A DNA stretch of 64,000 bases from Candidatus Rhodoferax odensensis (GCA_016718405.1 JADKDJ010000033.1:124001-188000), one strand, 5' to 3'. Shown: positions 46,499-56,315, counted from the stretch's first letter. The notes: a model not told the origin generated them from the sequence alone. A program made the numbers and translations.

Positions 46499-47128
46499 AT
46501 GCCGACCTCCAGCGCTCAGCGAGACCTTGAGGACCAGTTCATCTCGGATGTTCAGCGCAACCGCGCCAATAGGGCACTGCTGGAACGACTGCATGAGCTC
46601 AGCTTGCCCGACGCCTGGCTGGTGGCGGGCTGCCTTTTTCAGACGGTGTGGAATCTGCGTTCGGGCCAAGCGGCCGACGCGGGCATTCGCGACTACGACG
46701 TCTTTTACTTCGATGCGGACGACCTGTCCGAGCAATCGGAAGCATTGATCAACCAGCGCGCAGCGGCCCTGTTCGTCGATCTGGGCGTGCCCATCGAAGT
46801 CAAGAACCAGGCGCGGGTTCATCTTTGGTACGAGGACTACTTTGGGCGCCCTTACTCCGCTTTGCGCCATTCACGCGAAGGTATTGATCGCTTTCTGGTG
46901 GCCAGCACCGCCGTAGGGCTGCAACCCCAGGCGGCGGATCACCGCCCAGCTGTCTACGCGCCCTATGGCCTGGACCAGCTCTACCGTGGCGTGCTGACGC
47001 CCAACCCGACCATTGACCATGGGCCCTTGTTCGAACGCAAGTGCAGGGATTACCAAGCCCGTTGGCCGTGGCTGAGCTGGGAGACCAGCGCGTTGCCACC
47101 CCTACCCGAGGAGCCAGCAAGTGGTTGA
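46499..47128 (+). CDS. Nucleotidyltransferase-like protein (COG3575/DUF925)
   Basis: The 209-residue soluble protein has an Asp pair in IRDYDVFYFDADD (about residues 61-73), after DAWLVAGCLFQTVWN, matching the nucleotidyltransferase-fold family COG3575. Substrate and role are unknown. ATG at 46499 is the first plausible start. The 3' end overlaps the next gene by eight bases. Confidence 0.75.
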   Translation: MPTSSAQRDLEDQFISDVQRNRANRALLERLHELSLPDAWLVAGCLFQTVWNLRSGQAADAGIRDYDVFYFDADDLSEQSEALINQRAAALFVDLGVPIEVKNQARVHLWYEDYFGRPYSALRHSREGIDRFLVASTAVGLQPQAADHRPAVYAPYGLDQLYRGVLTPNPTIDHGPLFERKCRDYQARWPWLSWETSALPPLPEEPASG

Positions 47129-47729
47129 GATCTACGTCAGCACCGATGTCGAAACCGACGGCCCGATTCCGGGGCCGCACTCCATGCTCAGTTTGGGCTC
47201 AGCCGCCTACACCGCCGACAAGCAACTCGTGGCAACCTTTTCCGCCAACCTGGACACACTGGAGCACGCCAGCGCCCACCCCAAGACGGCCGAGTGGTGG
47301 GCCACGCAAACCCAAGCCTGGGCTGCCTGCCGACAAGACCTGGAGGCGCCAGAGGCCGCCATGCGGCGTTACATCGAATGGGTCAAGTCGCTGCCCGGCA
47401 AGCCGGTCTTTGTCGCCTACCCAGCCGGCTTCGACTTCCTGTTCGTCTACTGGTATCTGATCCGTTTTGTGGGCGAGAGCCCCTTCAGCCACTCGGCGCT
47501 GGACGTCAAGTCCTTTGCCATGGCAGTCATGAAGACCAACTACCGCGACAGCACCAAGCGCAATATGCCCAAGCACTGGTTTGACCCGCTGCCCCACACA
47601 CACGTGGCGCTGGACGATGCGATTGAACAAGGCGCCATGTTCTGCAACATGCTGCAGGACAATCGCCGCCACGCCAACGGTGCAGGCCTCGATCCTTGCG
47701 CCACGCCATCAAGGGACCCGCCCCGTTGA
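47121..47729 (+). CDS. DEDDh-type 3'-5' exonuclease
   Basis: This 202-residue protein starts with GTG at 47121. It has exonuclease motif I as STDVETDGP, motif II as FVAYPAGFDFLFVYW, and motif III as HVALDDAIEQG, the RNase T/DnaQ fold. It overlaps the nucleotidyltransferase-like gene by eight bases, so the two may act together. The substrate (DNA or RNA) cannot be told from sequence. Confidence 0.8.
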   Translation: MVEIYVSTDVETDGPIPGPHSMLSLGSAAYTADKQLVATFSANLDTLEHASAHPKTAEWWATQTQAWAACRQDLEAPEAAMRRYIEWVKSLPGKPVFVAYPAGFDFLFVYWYLIRFVGESPFSHSALDVKSFAMAVMKTNYRDSTKRNMPKHWFDPLPHTHVALDDAIEQGAMFCNMLQDNRRHANGAGLDPCATPSRDPPR

Positions 47730-47745
47730 TGATGATCGCCGGATG

Positions 47746-48813
47746 TCAGGCGCGTGCGCTCAACCCGCTGCGGTACTGCCCCGGCCCCTGCCCCTGCCAG
47801 CTCTTGAAGGCGTGGTGAAACGCCGGTGCATCCTGAAAACCCAGCAGCAAGCCGATCTCGGCAATCGGCATGGCCGAACTGCCGAGGTAGTGGAGCGCCA
47901 GTTCGTGGCGGGTGGCGTCCAGCAAGGTCTGGTAGGCCACACCCGCTTCGAGCAGGCGGCGCTGCAAGGTGCGCGTGGACAGGTGCAGGTCGGACGCCAC
48001 ATCGGCCAGCTTGACCGCACCTCGCCCCAGCCGGCCGGAGATGCTTCGGCGCACCCGCGCCGCGATACCGCCTTCATACGGATGGCGCGCTTGGAGCAGT
48101 TCGTCGGCATGGCCTTGCAACAGTGGCAACAGGGCGGCGTTGGCCTGGGGAATAGGCCAGTCCAGCACGGTTGCGGGAAAGATCGCGCGGTTGACCGCAG
48201 CGCCCCAGCGCACCCGAGCGCCACTGCTGCGGCTGATGTGCTGCGCTGTTGCCGCATCCGTTGCGTGCGTGAACTCGATCTCGAAATCACGCAAGGTCCG
48301 GCCAACCAGCCATTGCGCGCAGGTCTGGATGCCGGAGAAAACGGACTCCGTCAAGGCACCCGCCGCGCGGTGCCCAGCACAATCGTTGCGCCAGGCGTAC
48401 ACCACCTCGTCGCCACTGTGCGTAAAGCTGGAGCGTCCCAGGTCGTGCACCAAGGACTCAAAACGCAGCACCTGCTGCAGCGCGTCGCCCAGCGTCGGGC
48501 AGGCCAGCAGCAAGATGCCGTTGACGCCGTAGGTGGTGAGTTTGACTTGTTGGCCAAGCCGCCAGCCAAACGCTGGATCGGCTCTTGCACTGGCCAAGGC
48601 CAGCACCGACAAATAGGCGTCGACGCAAATGTCCGCATCGCCGATGGCGCCGCGCCCCAGTGTCGCCGCCAGTTCGGCCTCGCTCAAGCCCTCGGACCGC
48701 GCCGCATCCCACAGCGTATGGGCATAGGGCGCCACCACGCGCGCGCCCGGCGCGGCGCCAACCAGCTTGGCGCCACGGGTGGCCCCGTCTTCGGCCAAGG
48801 GCAACGCGGGCAC
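47746..48813 (-). CDS. AraC-family transcriptional regulator
   Basis: The 355-residue regulator has an N-terminal ligand-binding domain of the OruR/arabinose-binding type and a C-terminal double helix-turn-helix: VKLADVASDLHLSTRTLQRR and PIAEIGLLLGFQDAPAFHHAF. The start is GTG at 48813. It lies 15 bases downstream of the 3-hydroxybutyryl-CoA dehydrogenase gene on the same strand, which suggests control of fatty acid or PHB-related genes, but this is inference. Confidence 0.88.
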   Translation of the reverse strand: MPALPLAEDGATRGAKLVGAAPGARVVAPYAHTLWDAARSEGLSEAELAATLGRGAIGDADICVDAYLSVLALASARADPAFGWRLGQQVKLTTYGVNGILLLACPTLGDALQQVLRFESLVHDLGRSSFTHSGDEVVYAWRNDCAGHRAAGALTESVFSGIQTCAQWLVGRTLRDFEIEFTHATDAATAQHISRSSGARVRWGAAVNRAIFPATVLDWPIPQANAALLPLLQGHADELLQARHPYEGGIAARVRRSISGRLGRGAVKLADVASDLHLSTRTLQRRLLEAGVAYQTLLDATRHELALHYLGSSAMPIAEIGLLLGFQDAPAFHHAFKSWQGQGPGQYRSGLSARA

Positions 48814-48828
48814 AGCGGGCAGCCCGGT

Positions 48829-49677
48829 TCAGTACTGGTACACGCCCCGGCCGGTCTTGCGCCCCAGACGGCCCGCGGCGACCATCTCTTTTAGCAGCGG
48901 ACAGGCGCGGTACTTGCTGTCGCCGAATTCACTCAGGTAGACCTCCATCACCGCCAGGCATACATCCAGCCCCACCATGTCGGCCAGCGCCAGCGGGCCG
49001 ATGGGTTGGTTGCAGCCGAGCTTCATGCCGGCGTCGATGTCCTCCGGCGTGGCCAAGCCTTCAGCCAGCACGAAGAAAGCCTCGTTGATCATCGGCACCA
49101 GAATGCGGTTGACCACAAAGCCAGGCGCGTTCTTCACTGTGATCGGAGTCTTGCCCAGCGCCTTGGCCATGTCCTGCACCGCCTCGTGCGTGGCGTCGCT
49201 GGTTTGCAGGCCACGAATGATCTCGACCAACGCCATCATTGGCACCGGGTTGAAGAAGTGCATGCCGATGAACTTGTCGGCGCGGCCGGTCGCGGCAGCT
49301 AACTTGGTGATCGAAATGCTCGACGTGTTGGAGGCGATGATCACATCCGGCGCCACGATGGCGTCGATCTGCTTGAGGATTCTGAGCTTGAGCTCGTAGT
49401 TTTCGGTGGCCGCCTCGATCACCAGTTGCGCCGATTTCAGATCGTCATAGTTGGTACTGCCCTGAATACGTGCCAGCGCGGCGTCACGGTCGCTGGGGCT
49501 GATCTTGTCCTTTTTGATCAAACGCTCCAGGCTGCTCGCCACGGTGGCCACGCCCTTGGCCACTGCCGCCTCTGAAATATCCACCATCACCACCTTCAGA
49601 CCCGAGACCGCGCAAGCCTGCGCGATGCCGTTGCCCATGGTGCCCGCACCAATGATGCCCACTGTCTTGATAGCCAT
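48829..49677 (-). CDS. hbd: 3-hydroxybutyryl-CoA dehydrogenase
   Basis: The 282-residue enzyme has the NAD-binding fold VGIIGAGTMGNGIAQACA at its N-terminus and the family signature around DKFIGMHFFNPVPMMALVE, with the catalytic His. The C-terminal domain includes GFVVNRILVPMINEAF. It oxidises 3-hydroxybutyryl-CoA to acetoacetyl-CoA, or the reverse. ATG at 49677 starts the fold. An upstream in-frame start at 49698 is not conserved. Confidence 0.94.
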   Translation of the reverse strand: MAIKTVGIIGAGTMGNGIAQACAVSGLKVVMVDISEAAVAKGVATVASSLERLIKKDKISPSDRDAALARIQGSTNYDDLKSAQLVIEAATENYELKLRILKQIDAIVAPDVIIASNTSSISITKLAAATGRADKFIGMHFFNPVPMMALVEIIRGLQTSDATHEAVQDMAKALGKTPITVKNAPGFVVNRILVPMINEAFFVLAEGLATPEDIDAGMKLGCNQPIGPLALADMVGLDVCLAVMEVYLSEFGDSKYRACPLLKEMVAAGRLGRKTGRGVYQY

Positions 49678-49880
49678 GCCAACCACTCCGCAAGTCAAAA
49701 GAGACCAATATTAACGGCTGGTCGGCCACGATTGGCGCGATCGGACACTGCCTTGGCGGCATTGCGAATCGGCAAATCCGCGACTTTGCCCTACATTGGC
49801 GGCTTGACCCGATGCGTAAAACCCGAGTGACCCAAACAGTCGCGGTGTTGAGCGCCAACCTGCAGGAAATGGAGAGCGCC

Positions 49881-51500
49881 ATGCGGCGATGGAACGGCTG
49901 GGGCGACAACGCCACGTCGATGGACTTGAACCACAACGCGCGGGCCATGCTGGCGCAGCGCCTGGGCCCGGGTCATCCGGGTCGCGATGCGACACGCGAG
50001 GACATCCTGGCCCGGATTGGGCCCTCCCGACTCAATGGCGCGCACCCCTTGATCCAGACCGACGTCGCAACCCGATTCGCCATGGCGCTGGGCGAAAGTT
50101 TCGCGGACTGGATTCGCAAACGCTTCGGCGCCCTGCCGCCGGTACCCGATGGCGTGGCCTTCGTCGAGTCGGCTGAACAGGTGCGCGAACTGCTGGACCT
50201 GGCCCAGACCCATGGCTGGATGGTGATCCCCTTTGCCGGCGGCACCAGCGTGGCCGGGCATCTGGACTGCCCGATCAGCCAGCGACCGATTCTGTCGATC
50301 AACCTGACCCGCCTGAACCAGCTGCTGCACCTGGACCGGCACAGCCAGTTGGCCACCTTTGGTGCCGGCACGCCGGGTCCGATGGTCGAAGCCCAATTGC
50401 GTGCCCACGGATACACGCTGGGGCACTTTCCGCAATCGTTTGAATACTCCACCGTGGGCGGCTGGGTGGTGACACGCTCCAGCGGCCAGCAGTCGCTGCG
50501 ATACGGCCGCATCGAGCAACTGTTTGCCGGTGGCCGCATGGAAACACCCGTCGGCACCCTCAACATTCCCACCCTGCCAGCGAGCAGCGCCGGGCCGGAC
50601 CTGCGTGAACTGGTGATGGGCTCAGAAGGTCGCTTTGGCATCCTGACCGAAGCCACGGTACGCGTCACACCGTTGCCGGAGCACGAGAGCTTTCACGCCA
50701 TCTTCCTGCCGGACTGGGACGCCGCCGAGGCCGCCGTGCGCACCCTGGTGCAACGCAAGTTGCCGCTGAGCATGATGCGACTCTCGAACGGCATCGAGAC
50801 CGAAACCAACCTGACTCTGGCTGGCCACGCCAGACTGATCGCGTGGTTGGAGCGCTACCTCGCGTTTCGTGGTTGCGGCGAGGGCAAGTGCATGCTGATG
50901 CTCGGCGTTACCGCGGATCGGCGCACGGCCCGCCACGTCTTGAAGGAAGCACGCCACACGCTGAACCGGCACGGCGCGGTTTACATCGGTACCGCCATGG
51001 GCGCAAAGTGGGCGGCCAACCGCTTCAAGGGGCCCTACCTGCGCAACACGCTGTGGGACGAGGGTTACAGCGCCGACACTATCGAGACCGCCGTGGATTG
51101 GCCCAACGTCAAGCCACTGATGCTGGCCATGGAACAGGCCTCGCGCGATGTGTTTGCCCAGTACGGCGAACGGGTGCACGCCTTCACCCACCTGTCACAC
51201 CTGTATCCGCAGGGCAGCAGCATCTACTCGCAGTTCGTCTGGGCTACCGCACCAGGCGGCTTCGCGCCCAACTTCGAACGTTGGGGCAAGCTCAAGGCCG
51301 CCGTGGCGGCCGCCATCGCCGCGCACGGCGGAACCGTCAGCCACCAGCATGGCGTGGGGCGTGACCATGCCGCGCACCTGAAGGATGAAAAGGGGCCACT
51401 CGGCATGGCCACCCTGACCGAGTTGTGCCGCCACTTTGATCCCAAGCGGATCATGAACCCCGGCAAGCTGCTGCAGGACGAAGGCCCATGGGCGACCTGA
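49881..51500 (+). CDS. FAD-binding oxidase similar to alkyldihydroxyacetonephosphate synthase
   Basis: This protein of about 539 residues begins MRRWNGWGDNAT, the usual N-terminus of bacterial AGPS-like proteins. It has the PP-loop FAD motif VIPFAGGTSVAGH, VGGWVVTRSSGQQSLRYG, and the His-rich C-terminal active-site loop SHQHGVGRDH. AGPS exchanges the acyl chain of acyl-DHAP for a fatty alcohol in ether-lipid synthesis, though bacterial members may act on other substrates. ATG at 49881 has GGAG upstream. It overlaps the following glpD-like gene by 13 bases. Confidence 0.85.
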   Translation: MRRWNGWGDNATSMDLNHNARAMLAQRLGPGHPGRDATREDILARIGPSRLNGAHPLIQTDVATRFAMALGESFADWIRKRFGALPPVPDGVAFVESAEQVRELLDLAQTHGWMVIPFAGGTSVAGHLDCPISQRPILSINLTRLNQLLHLDRHSQLATFGAGTPGPMVEAQLRAHGYTLGHFPQSFEYSTVGGWVVTRSSGQQSLRYGRIEQLFAGGRMETPVGTLNIPTLPASSAGPDLRELVMGSEGRFGILTEATVRVTPLPEHESFHAIFLPDWDAAEAAVRTLVQRKLPLSMMRLSNGIETETNLTLAGHARLIAWLERYLAFRGCGEGKCMLMLGVTADRRTARHVLKEARHTLNRHGAVYIGTAMGAKWAANRFKGPYLRNTLWDEGYSADTIETAVDWPNVKPLMLAMEQASRDVFAQYGERVHAFTHLSHLYPQGSSIYSQFVWATAPGGFAPNFERWGKLKAAVAAAIAAHGGTVSHQHGVGRDHAAHLKDEKGPLGMATLTELCRHFDPKRIMNPGKLLQDEGPWAT

Positions 51501-53107
51501 CCGCCCCGGCGCAACGCGCACAGGCCCTTGGCCAATTGGCCGAGCGCGAGTGGGACTTGGTGGTGATCGGCGGCGGCATCACCGGCGCGGGTGTGGCCCA
51601 ACAGGCCGCACGCCGAGGCTGGAGCGTGCTGCTGCTGGAGCAGCGCGACTTTGCCTGGGGCACGTCGAGTCGCTCCTCCAAACTGGTGCACGGTGGCCTG
51701 CGCTACCTCAAGGAAGGCGACATCCGCACCACGCTGCATTCGGTACGCGAGCGCCAACGCCTGATGACCGAAGCGCCAGAGTTGATCGAGCCCCAGAGCT
51801 TTCTGTTTGCCAACTGCGCTGGACGCAAGCCCGGGCGCTGGCTATTTCAGACCGGCTTGACGGTCTACGATCTGATGGCGGGGCAGCGCAGCCACTACTG
51901 GGCGAACTTGAGTACCGCACAAACATTGGCCCCCGGGCTCAAACCGCGCCACATGCGGGGCGCACTGGTCTTCTCCGACGCCAAGACCGACGACGCACGG
52001 CTGGTCTGGCGCGTGCTGATGGAAGCCCGGCGCGACGGCGCCGTGCTGCTGAACTACGTGGCCGCGCGCGGCTTGCAACTGGCAACCGGCCGTGTCACCG
52101 GCCTCGATGTCGAGGACCTGGATGTGACCTCAGGCAGTGGGCAACGCTATGCGGTACGGGCCAAAGCGGTCATCAACGCCACCGGCGCCTGGGCCGATCA
52201 TCTGCGCGCCGGTGTCGGCGCCCGGCCCATGCTGCGCCCCTTGCGCGGTAGCCATCTGGTGGTGCCGTTCTGGCGTTTGCCGGTGGCCCAGTCCATCAGC
52301 CTGATGCACCCACGCGATGGGCGACCGGTGTTCTTGTACCCGTGGGAGGGCGCCACGCTGATTGGCACGACGGACCTCGACCACCGCAGCGACCTGAACG
52401 TGGAGGCCAACATCACGCCCGCGGAGGTGGACTACCTGATCGAAGCGGTGAACGATCAGTTTCCCGCCACCAACTTGACGGCGACCGACGTCAGCGCCTG
52501 CTACGCCGGCGTGCGCCCCGTGGTGGACGATGGCCAGGGTGCGGCCTCCCAAGCCACGCGTGACCATGTGGTGCTCGACGAGTCGGGCCTGATCACGCTG
52601 ACCGGCGGCAAACTCACCACCTTTCGGCTGATGGCGCAGGACGCGCTGGCACTGGCAGCACCCCACGTCGGCAAGCCCTTTGCACGGGACGACGCGCTCA
52701 TGTTCACCCCTACCCCGCCCTTGAATCCACGCTGGAGCGCAGCCGTGCGGCATCGGCTGGCAGCGCGGTATGGCTACCGTGGCGCCGACCTCGCTACCGA
52801 CGCGACGGAGACCGAACTACAGACCATCCCCGGCACTCACACCCTGTGGCTGGAACTGGCCATCGCCGCCCGGCATGAGGCCGTGCTGCACCTTGATGAC
52901 CTGCTGCTGCGCCGCACGCGGCTCGGGCTCTTGTTGCCACGCGGTGCACTCGACCACTTGCCGCGCATTCGCGACCTGTGCGAACCGCATCTGCAATGGA
53001 GCGAAGCGAGATGGGCCACCGAGATCGCGCGCTACCAGGCCCTCATCGCGGCGCACTACCAACTGCCAAGCACTCAGCACGACCCACTGCGAGACCCCGC
53101 ACCATGA
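51488..53107 (+). CDS. glpD: FAD-dependent glycerol-3-phosphate dehydrogenase
   Basis: The 539-residue flavoprotein has the FAD fold LVVIGGGITGAGVAQQAA near residue 20 and GTSSRSSKLVHGGLRYLKEG near 58-77. The later VFLYPWEGATLIGTTD is also typical of GlpD. It oxidises glycerol 3-phosphate to dihydroxyacetone phosphate and passes electrons to quinone. It overlaps the AGPS-like gene before it and the kinase gene after it (ATGA), which indicates a tightly coupled unit. Confidence 0.93.
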   Translation: MGDLTAPAQRAQALGQLAEREWDLVVIGGGITGAGVAQQAARRGWSVLLLEQRDFAWGTSSRSSKLVHGGLRYLKEGDIRTTLHSVRERQRLMTEAPELIEPQSFLFANCAGRKPGRWLFQTGLTVYDLMAGQRSHYWANLSTAQTLAPGLKPRHMRGALVFSDAKTDDARLVWRVLMEARRDGAVLLNYVAARGLQLATGRVTGLDVEDLDVTSGSGQRYAVRAKAVINATGAWADHLRAGVGARPMLRPLRGSHLVVPFWRLPVAQSISLMHPRDGRPVFLYPWEGATLIGTTDLDHRSDLNVEANITPAEVDYLIEAVNDQFPATNLTATDVSACYAGVRPVVDDGQGAASQATRDHVVLDESGLITLTGGKLTTFRLMAQDALALAAPHVGKPFARDDALMFTPTPPLNPRWSAAVRHRLAARYGYRGADLATDATETELQTIPGTHTLWLELAIAARHEAVLHLDDLLLRRTRLGLLLPRGALDHLPRIRDLCEPHLQWSEARWATEIARYQALIAAHYQLPSTQHDPLRDPAP

Positions 53108-54664
53108 GCAACACTTACATCCTGGCCATCGACAACGGCACCCAGAGTGTGCGCGCCTTGCTGTTTGACCTGCAAGGCAATCTGGTCGACAAGGCGCAGG
53201 TAATGATCAACAGCTATCGGTCGCCGCAGCCGGGCTGGGTCGAGAACGACCCGAGGCCTTTGGCAAGCCTTGTGCCAGGCCTGCCAACAACTGTGGGCCA
53301 CCACCAGCGTGCCCAAGAGCGCCATCGCCGGCGTGGTCATCACCACCCAGCGCGGCACCACCATCGCCCTGGACAAAGACGGCCAACCGTTGCGCCCAGC
53401 CATGATCTGGCTCGACCAGCGGCGCGTTGAGCAGATTCCCAAACTCAAGTGGTGGTGGGAAGCCGCGTTCCGACTGATCGGCATGCGCGACACCGTCAGG
53501 CACTTTCAGAAAGAGGCGGAGGCCAACTGGATCGCCCAACACCAGCCACAGATATGGGCCAAGACCGACAAATACCTGCTGCTGTCGGGTTACCTCAACT
53601 ACCGCTTCACCGGCCGGTTTGTGGACTCGGTGGCCAGCCAGGTGGGCTATGTGCCGTTTGACTACAAAAAGGGTTGCTGGGCGCCGGCCCACGACTGGAA
53701 GTGGCAAGCGATGCCGATCAAGCCGAGCATGTTGCCCGAACTGGTGCCGGCTGGAACCATCATCGGCAAGGTCGACGCCAAGGTCGCATTGGCGACCGGC
53801 ATTCCGCAAGGCCTGCCGATCATCGCCGGCGCCGCCGACAAGGCATGCGAAGTCATCGGCGCGGGCTGTCTCACGCCCGAGATAGCCTGCCTGTCCTACG
53901 GCACCACCGCCACCATCAACACCACCACGCCACGTTACCTGGAGGCCACACCGTTCATTCCGCCCTATCAGGCGGCGGTGCCCGATCACTACAACACCGA
54001 GATCCAGATCACACGGGGCTTCTGGATGGTGAGCTGGTTCAAGGAGCAATTTGGCTTGCATGAGCAACAGCTTGCCAAGGCACGTGGCGTGGCGCCCGAG
54101 ACCCTGTTCGACGAGTTGGTCAACGCCGTGCCGCCCGGTGCCCAGGGCCTGATGCTGCAACCGTTCTGGAACCCCGGCATCAAGGTGCCCGGCCCCGAGG
54201 CCAAGGGCGCCATCATCGGCTTTGGCGACGTGCACCAGCGTGCCCACCTCTATCGCGCCATTCTGGAAGGCCTGGCTTACGCCCTGCGCGAAGCCAAGGA
54301 GCGCATCGAAAAGCGCGGTGGCGCGCCGATCACCAAGGTGCGGGTATCGGGCGGCGGCTCGCAAAGCGACGCTGCCATGCAGATCACGGCCAACATCTTC
54401 AACTTACCGTGTGAACGACCGCACCTGTATGAGACCAGTGGCCTGGGCGCCGCGATCCTGGCGGCTGTGAGTCTGAAATTGCACCCCGACTTTGCCACCG
54501 CCATTGCACAGATGACCCGCATCGGCCAAGTGTTCCAGCCCGAACCGGTGCACGCCAAGACCTACGAGCAGCTCTACCGCCGCGTTTATTGCCGCATGTA
54601 CCAGCGGCTGCAGCCGCTGTACCGCGACATTCAGGACATCACGGGTTATCCGGCGAAGGTTTGA
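53104..54664 (+). pseudogene. FGGY-family carbohydrate (glycerol-like) kinase, frameshifted
   Basis: The N-terminus YILAIDNGTQSVRALLFD is read from ATG at 53104 to VENDP near 53254. From LCQACQQLWATTSVPK the frame changes and runs to 54664. Two lost bases in the stretch cccgaggcctttggc (a G and a T) restore EAFWQ and a kinase of about 520 residues. C-terminal FGGY motifs are intact (RVSGGGSQSDAAMQ). It should phosphorylate glycerol, dihydroxyacetone or a related polyol. The pattern resembles same-base-run sequencing errors. Confidence 0.85.
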
Positions 54665-54824
54665 CCTTGGGCTCCTTGCCCAAGCGGGCCCGCACGGCCT
54701 CTCGCAACAGATACTCCACCTGCGCGTTCACGCTACGCAACTCGGACGCGGCCAGCCGCTCGATCTGGGCCCACAAAACCGGATCGATGCGCAATGCGAA
54801 GGACTTCTTGTCGGGACTGGCCAT
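54639..54824 (-). CDS. Arc-type ribbon-helix-helix DNA-binding protein
   Basis: The 61-residue protein has the Arc-like strand and helices KKSFALRIDPVLWAQIERL and LRSVNAQVEYLLREAV, followed by a short basic tail. It should bind DNA as a dimer. It is the third gene of the SPFH operon and could repress that operon at the palindrome found at its promoter. Its 3' end overlaps the convergent kinase gene by 26 bases. Confidence 0.82.
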   Translation of the reverse strand: MASPDKKSFALRIDPVLWAQIERLAASELRSVNAQVEYLLREAVRARLGKEPKVKPSPDNP

Positions 54825-54873
54825 GTACTCACATCAATCAGGAGGCTGGTCTGCCGGCGCTCATTGCAAACGT

Positions 54874-55200
54874 TCAGCGGCGCGCACGCTGGGCATCGGC
54901 CAGCGCCTTGGCCTGCTCACGCAATTGCACCAGACCGGGCGGCTCGCTGCGGTACCAAAACCACTGCGGATCGGTGCCGCCATGGCGCATCACGAATTGA
55001 TTGAAGGTGCCGAACACCACCACTGCCAAGATGAGTGCCACGACCAGGCCCAACGCCAGCAGCGCGCTGTAGAACAACACTCCTGACAGCGGCATCTTCG
55101 GCACAATTTGTGAGCCCGCTACACCGGCCAAGGCCGACAGCAGCACAATCGCCAGCAGCACTTTGCCAATGAAGCGTGGATTGAGCTTGATTGATTTCAT
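54874..55200 (-). CDS. small two-span membrane protein
   Basis: This 108-residue protein has two hydrophobic segments (about 13-33 and 40-64), then a soluble tail QFVMRHGGTDPQWFWYR. I do not recognise a named family. A strong AGGAAGGAA ribosome site precedes ATG at 55200. It sits between the SPFH gene (53-base gap) and the RHH gene (49-base gap), so it likely works with the SPFH protein in the membrane. Confidence 0.75.
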   Translation of the reverse strand: MKSIKLNPRFIGKVLLAIVLLSALAGVAGSQIVPKMPLSGVLFYSALLALGLVVALILAVVVFGTFNQFVMRHGGTDPQWFWYRSEPPGLVQLREQAKALADAQRARR

Positions 55201-55253
55201 GATGATTCCTTCCTGATCAGGTCAAATGGGAACGCACGTCGACCCATCGCGCA

Positions 55254-56144
55254 TCAGTTGTACAGCGTGCCGGTGTTGACGACTGGCTGGGCATCGTGGT
55301 CCGAGCACAGAACCACCAGCAGATTGGTCACCATCGCCGCCTTGCGCTCGTCGTCCAGCTCCACCAGACCGCGCTCCTGCAGCCCGCTCAAGGCCAGTTC
55401 CACCATGCCGACCGCGCCTTGAACAATCAGGCTGCGCGCGGCAATGATGGCCTGTGCCTGTTGGCGCCGCAGCATCGCGCCGGCGATCTCCGGAGCATAG
55501 GCCAGGTGCGTCAACTTGGCGTCCACCACCACAATGCCGGCCAGGGAGAAGCGTGCCTGCAGTTCCTGCAACAGCGCCGCGCCGACCTGCTCCGCGCCGG
55601 ATCGCAAGGTGACCTCCTTGGGGCCGGTACCGCCCGCCTCGTCCAAATTGTCGTAGGCGTAGCTCGACGCCAGGTGGCGCACGGCGGCCTCGGCCTGGGT
55701 CAGCACGTAGGACTCGAAATCCTCGACATCGAAGCTGGCGCGCGCCGTGTCTTGCACGCGCCAGACGATGGCCGCCGCGATCTCGATTGGGTTGCCGCGC
55801 AAGTCGTTGACCTTGAGTTTTTCGCTGTTGAAGTTGTGCGCACGGGTCGATACCTTGGTTCGACTGAAAAATGGATTGGCCCAGCGCAGGCCCTCGGCGC
55901 GATCGGTGCCGCGATAGCTGCCAAACAGCTTGAGCAAGGCAGCCTGGTTGGGATTGAGGGTGTACAGGCCGGCCAGAAACCACAGCGCCGCCAAACCTGC
56001 CAACCCACTGAGCGCGACGGTAACGCCGCTCGGTGCGCGCATAACCATGACGCCCGCTGCCAGCAGCAGGCCAACCCCCATTGCCACCGCCACAAAACCA
56101 TTGGTGGTCTTGGCCAGATACTCATTGGACGCTTGTCTTTCCAT
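55254..56144 (-). CDS. SPFH/band 7 membrane protein
   Basis: The 296-residue protein has two N-terminal membrane segments (about residues 16-37 and 42-60). The band 7 (SPFH) domain starts at YTLNPNQAALLKLFGSY. Conserved stretches are NPIEIAAAIVWRVQDTARA and a helical segment DAKLTHLAYAPEIAGAMLRR. Such proteins form ring-like membrane scaffolds that recruit proteases. ATG at 56144 has AGGGAAAG upstream. It is the first gene of an operon with a small membrane protein and an RHH regulator. Confidence 0.88.
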   Translation of the reverse strand: MERQASNEYLAKTTNGFVAVAMGVGLLLAAGVMVMRAPSGVTVALSGLAGLAALWFLAGLYTLNPNQAALLKLFGSYRGTDRAEGLRWANPFFSRTKVSTRAHNFNSEKLKVNDLRGNPIEIAAAIVWRVQDTARASFDVEDFESYVLTQAEAAVRHLASSYAYDNLDEAGGTGPKEVTLRSGAEQVGAALLQELQARFSLAGIVVVDAKLTHLAYAPEIAGAMLRRQQAQAIIAARSLIVQGAVGMVELALSGLQERGLVELDDERKAAMVTNLLVVLCSDHDAQPVVNTGTLYN

Positions 56145-56227
56145 AACTTTCCCTAGGTTGTCGCTCCAATCGCCTGACTGAAGACTGCTTTGAACCAATC
56201 GCGCGGGTTTTGCACAGATGAGATCAA

Positions 56228-56265
56228 AGTGATATCACTATAGTAGCAATGTTCAACGGTGTCAA
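56228..56265 (-). promoter_or_regulatory. sigma70 promoter with overlapping palindromic operator for the SPFH operon
   Basis: On the minus strand TTGACA (56265-56260) and TATAGT (56242-56237) are separated by exactly 17 bases, close to the ideal sigma70 promoter. A perfect 12-base palindrome AGTGATATCACT (56228-56239) overlaps the -10 element and the predicted start, an ideal repressor position. The RHH protein encoded in the operon is the obvious candidate to bind it. Confidence 0.75.
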
Positions 56266-56315
56266 ACGCTATGCGGTCAGTTCGGTGGATCGTTCCGGCT
56301 TTGCTGCCAATTCCC

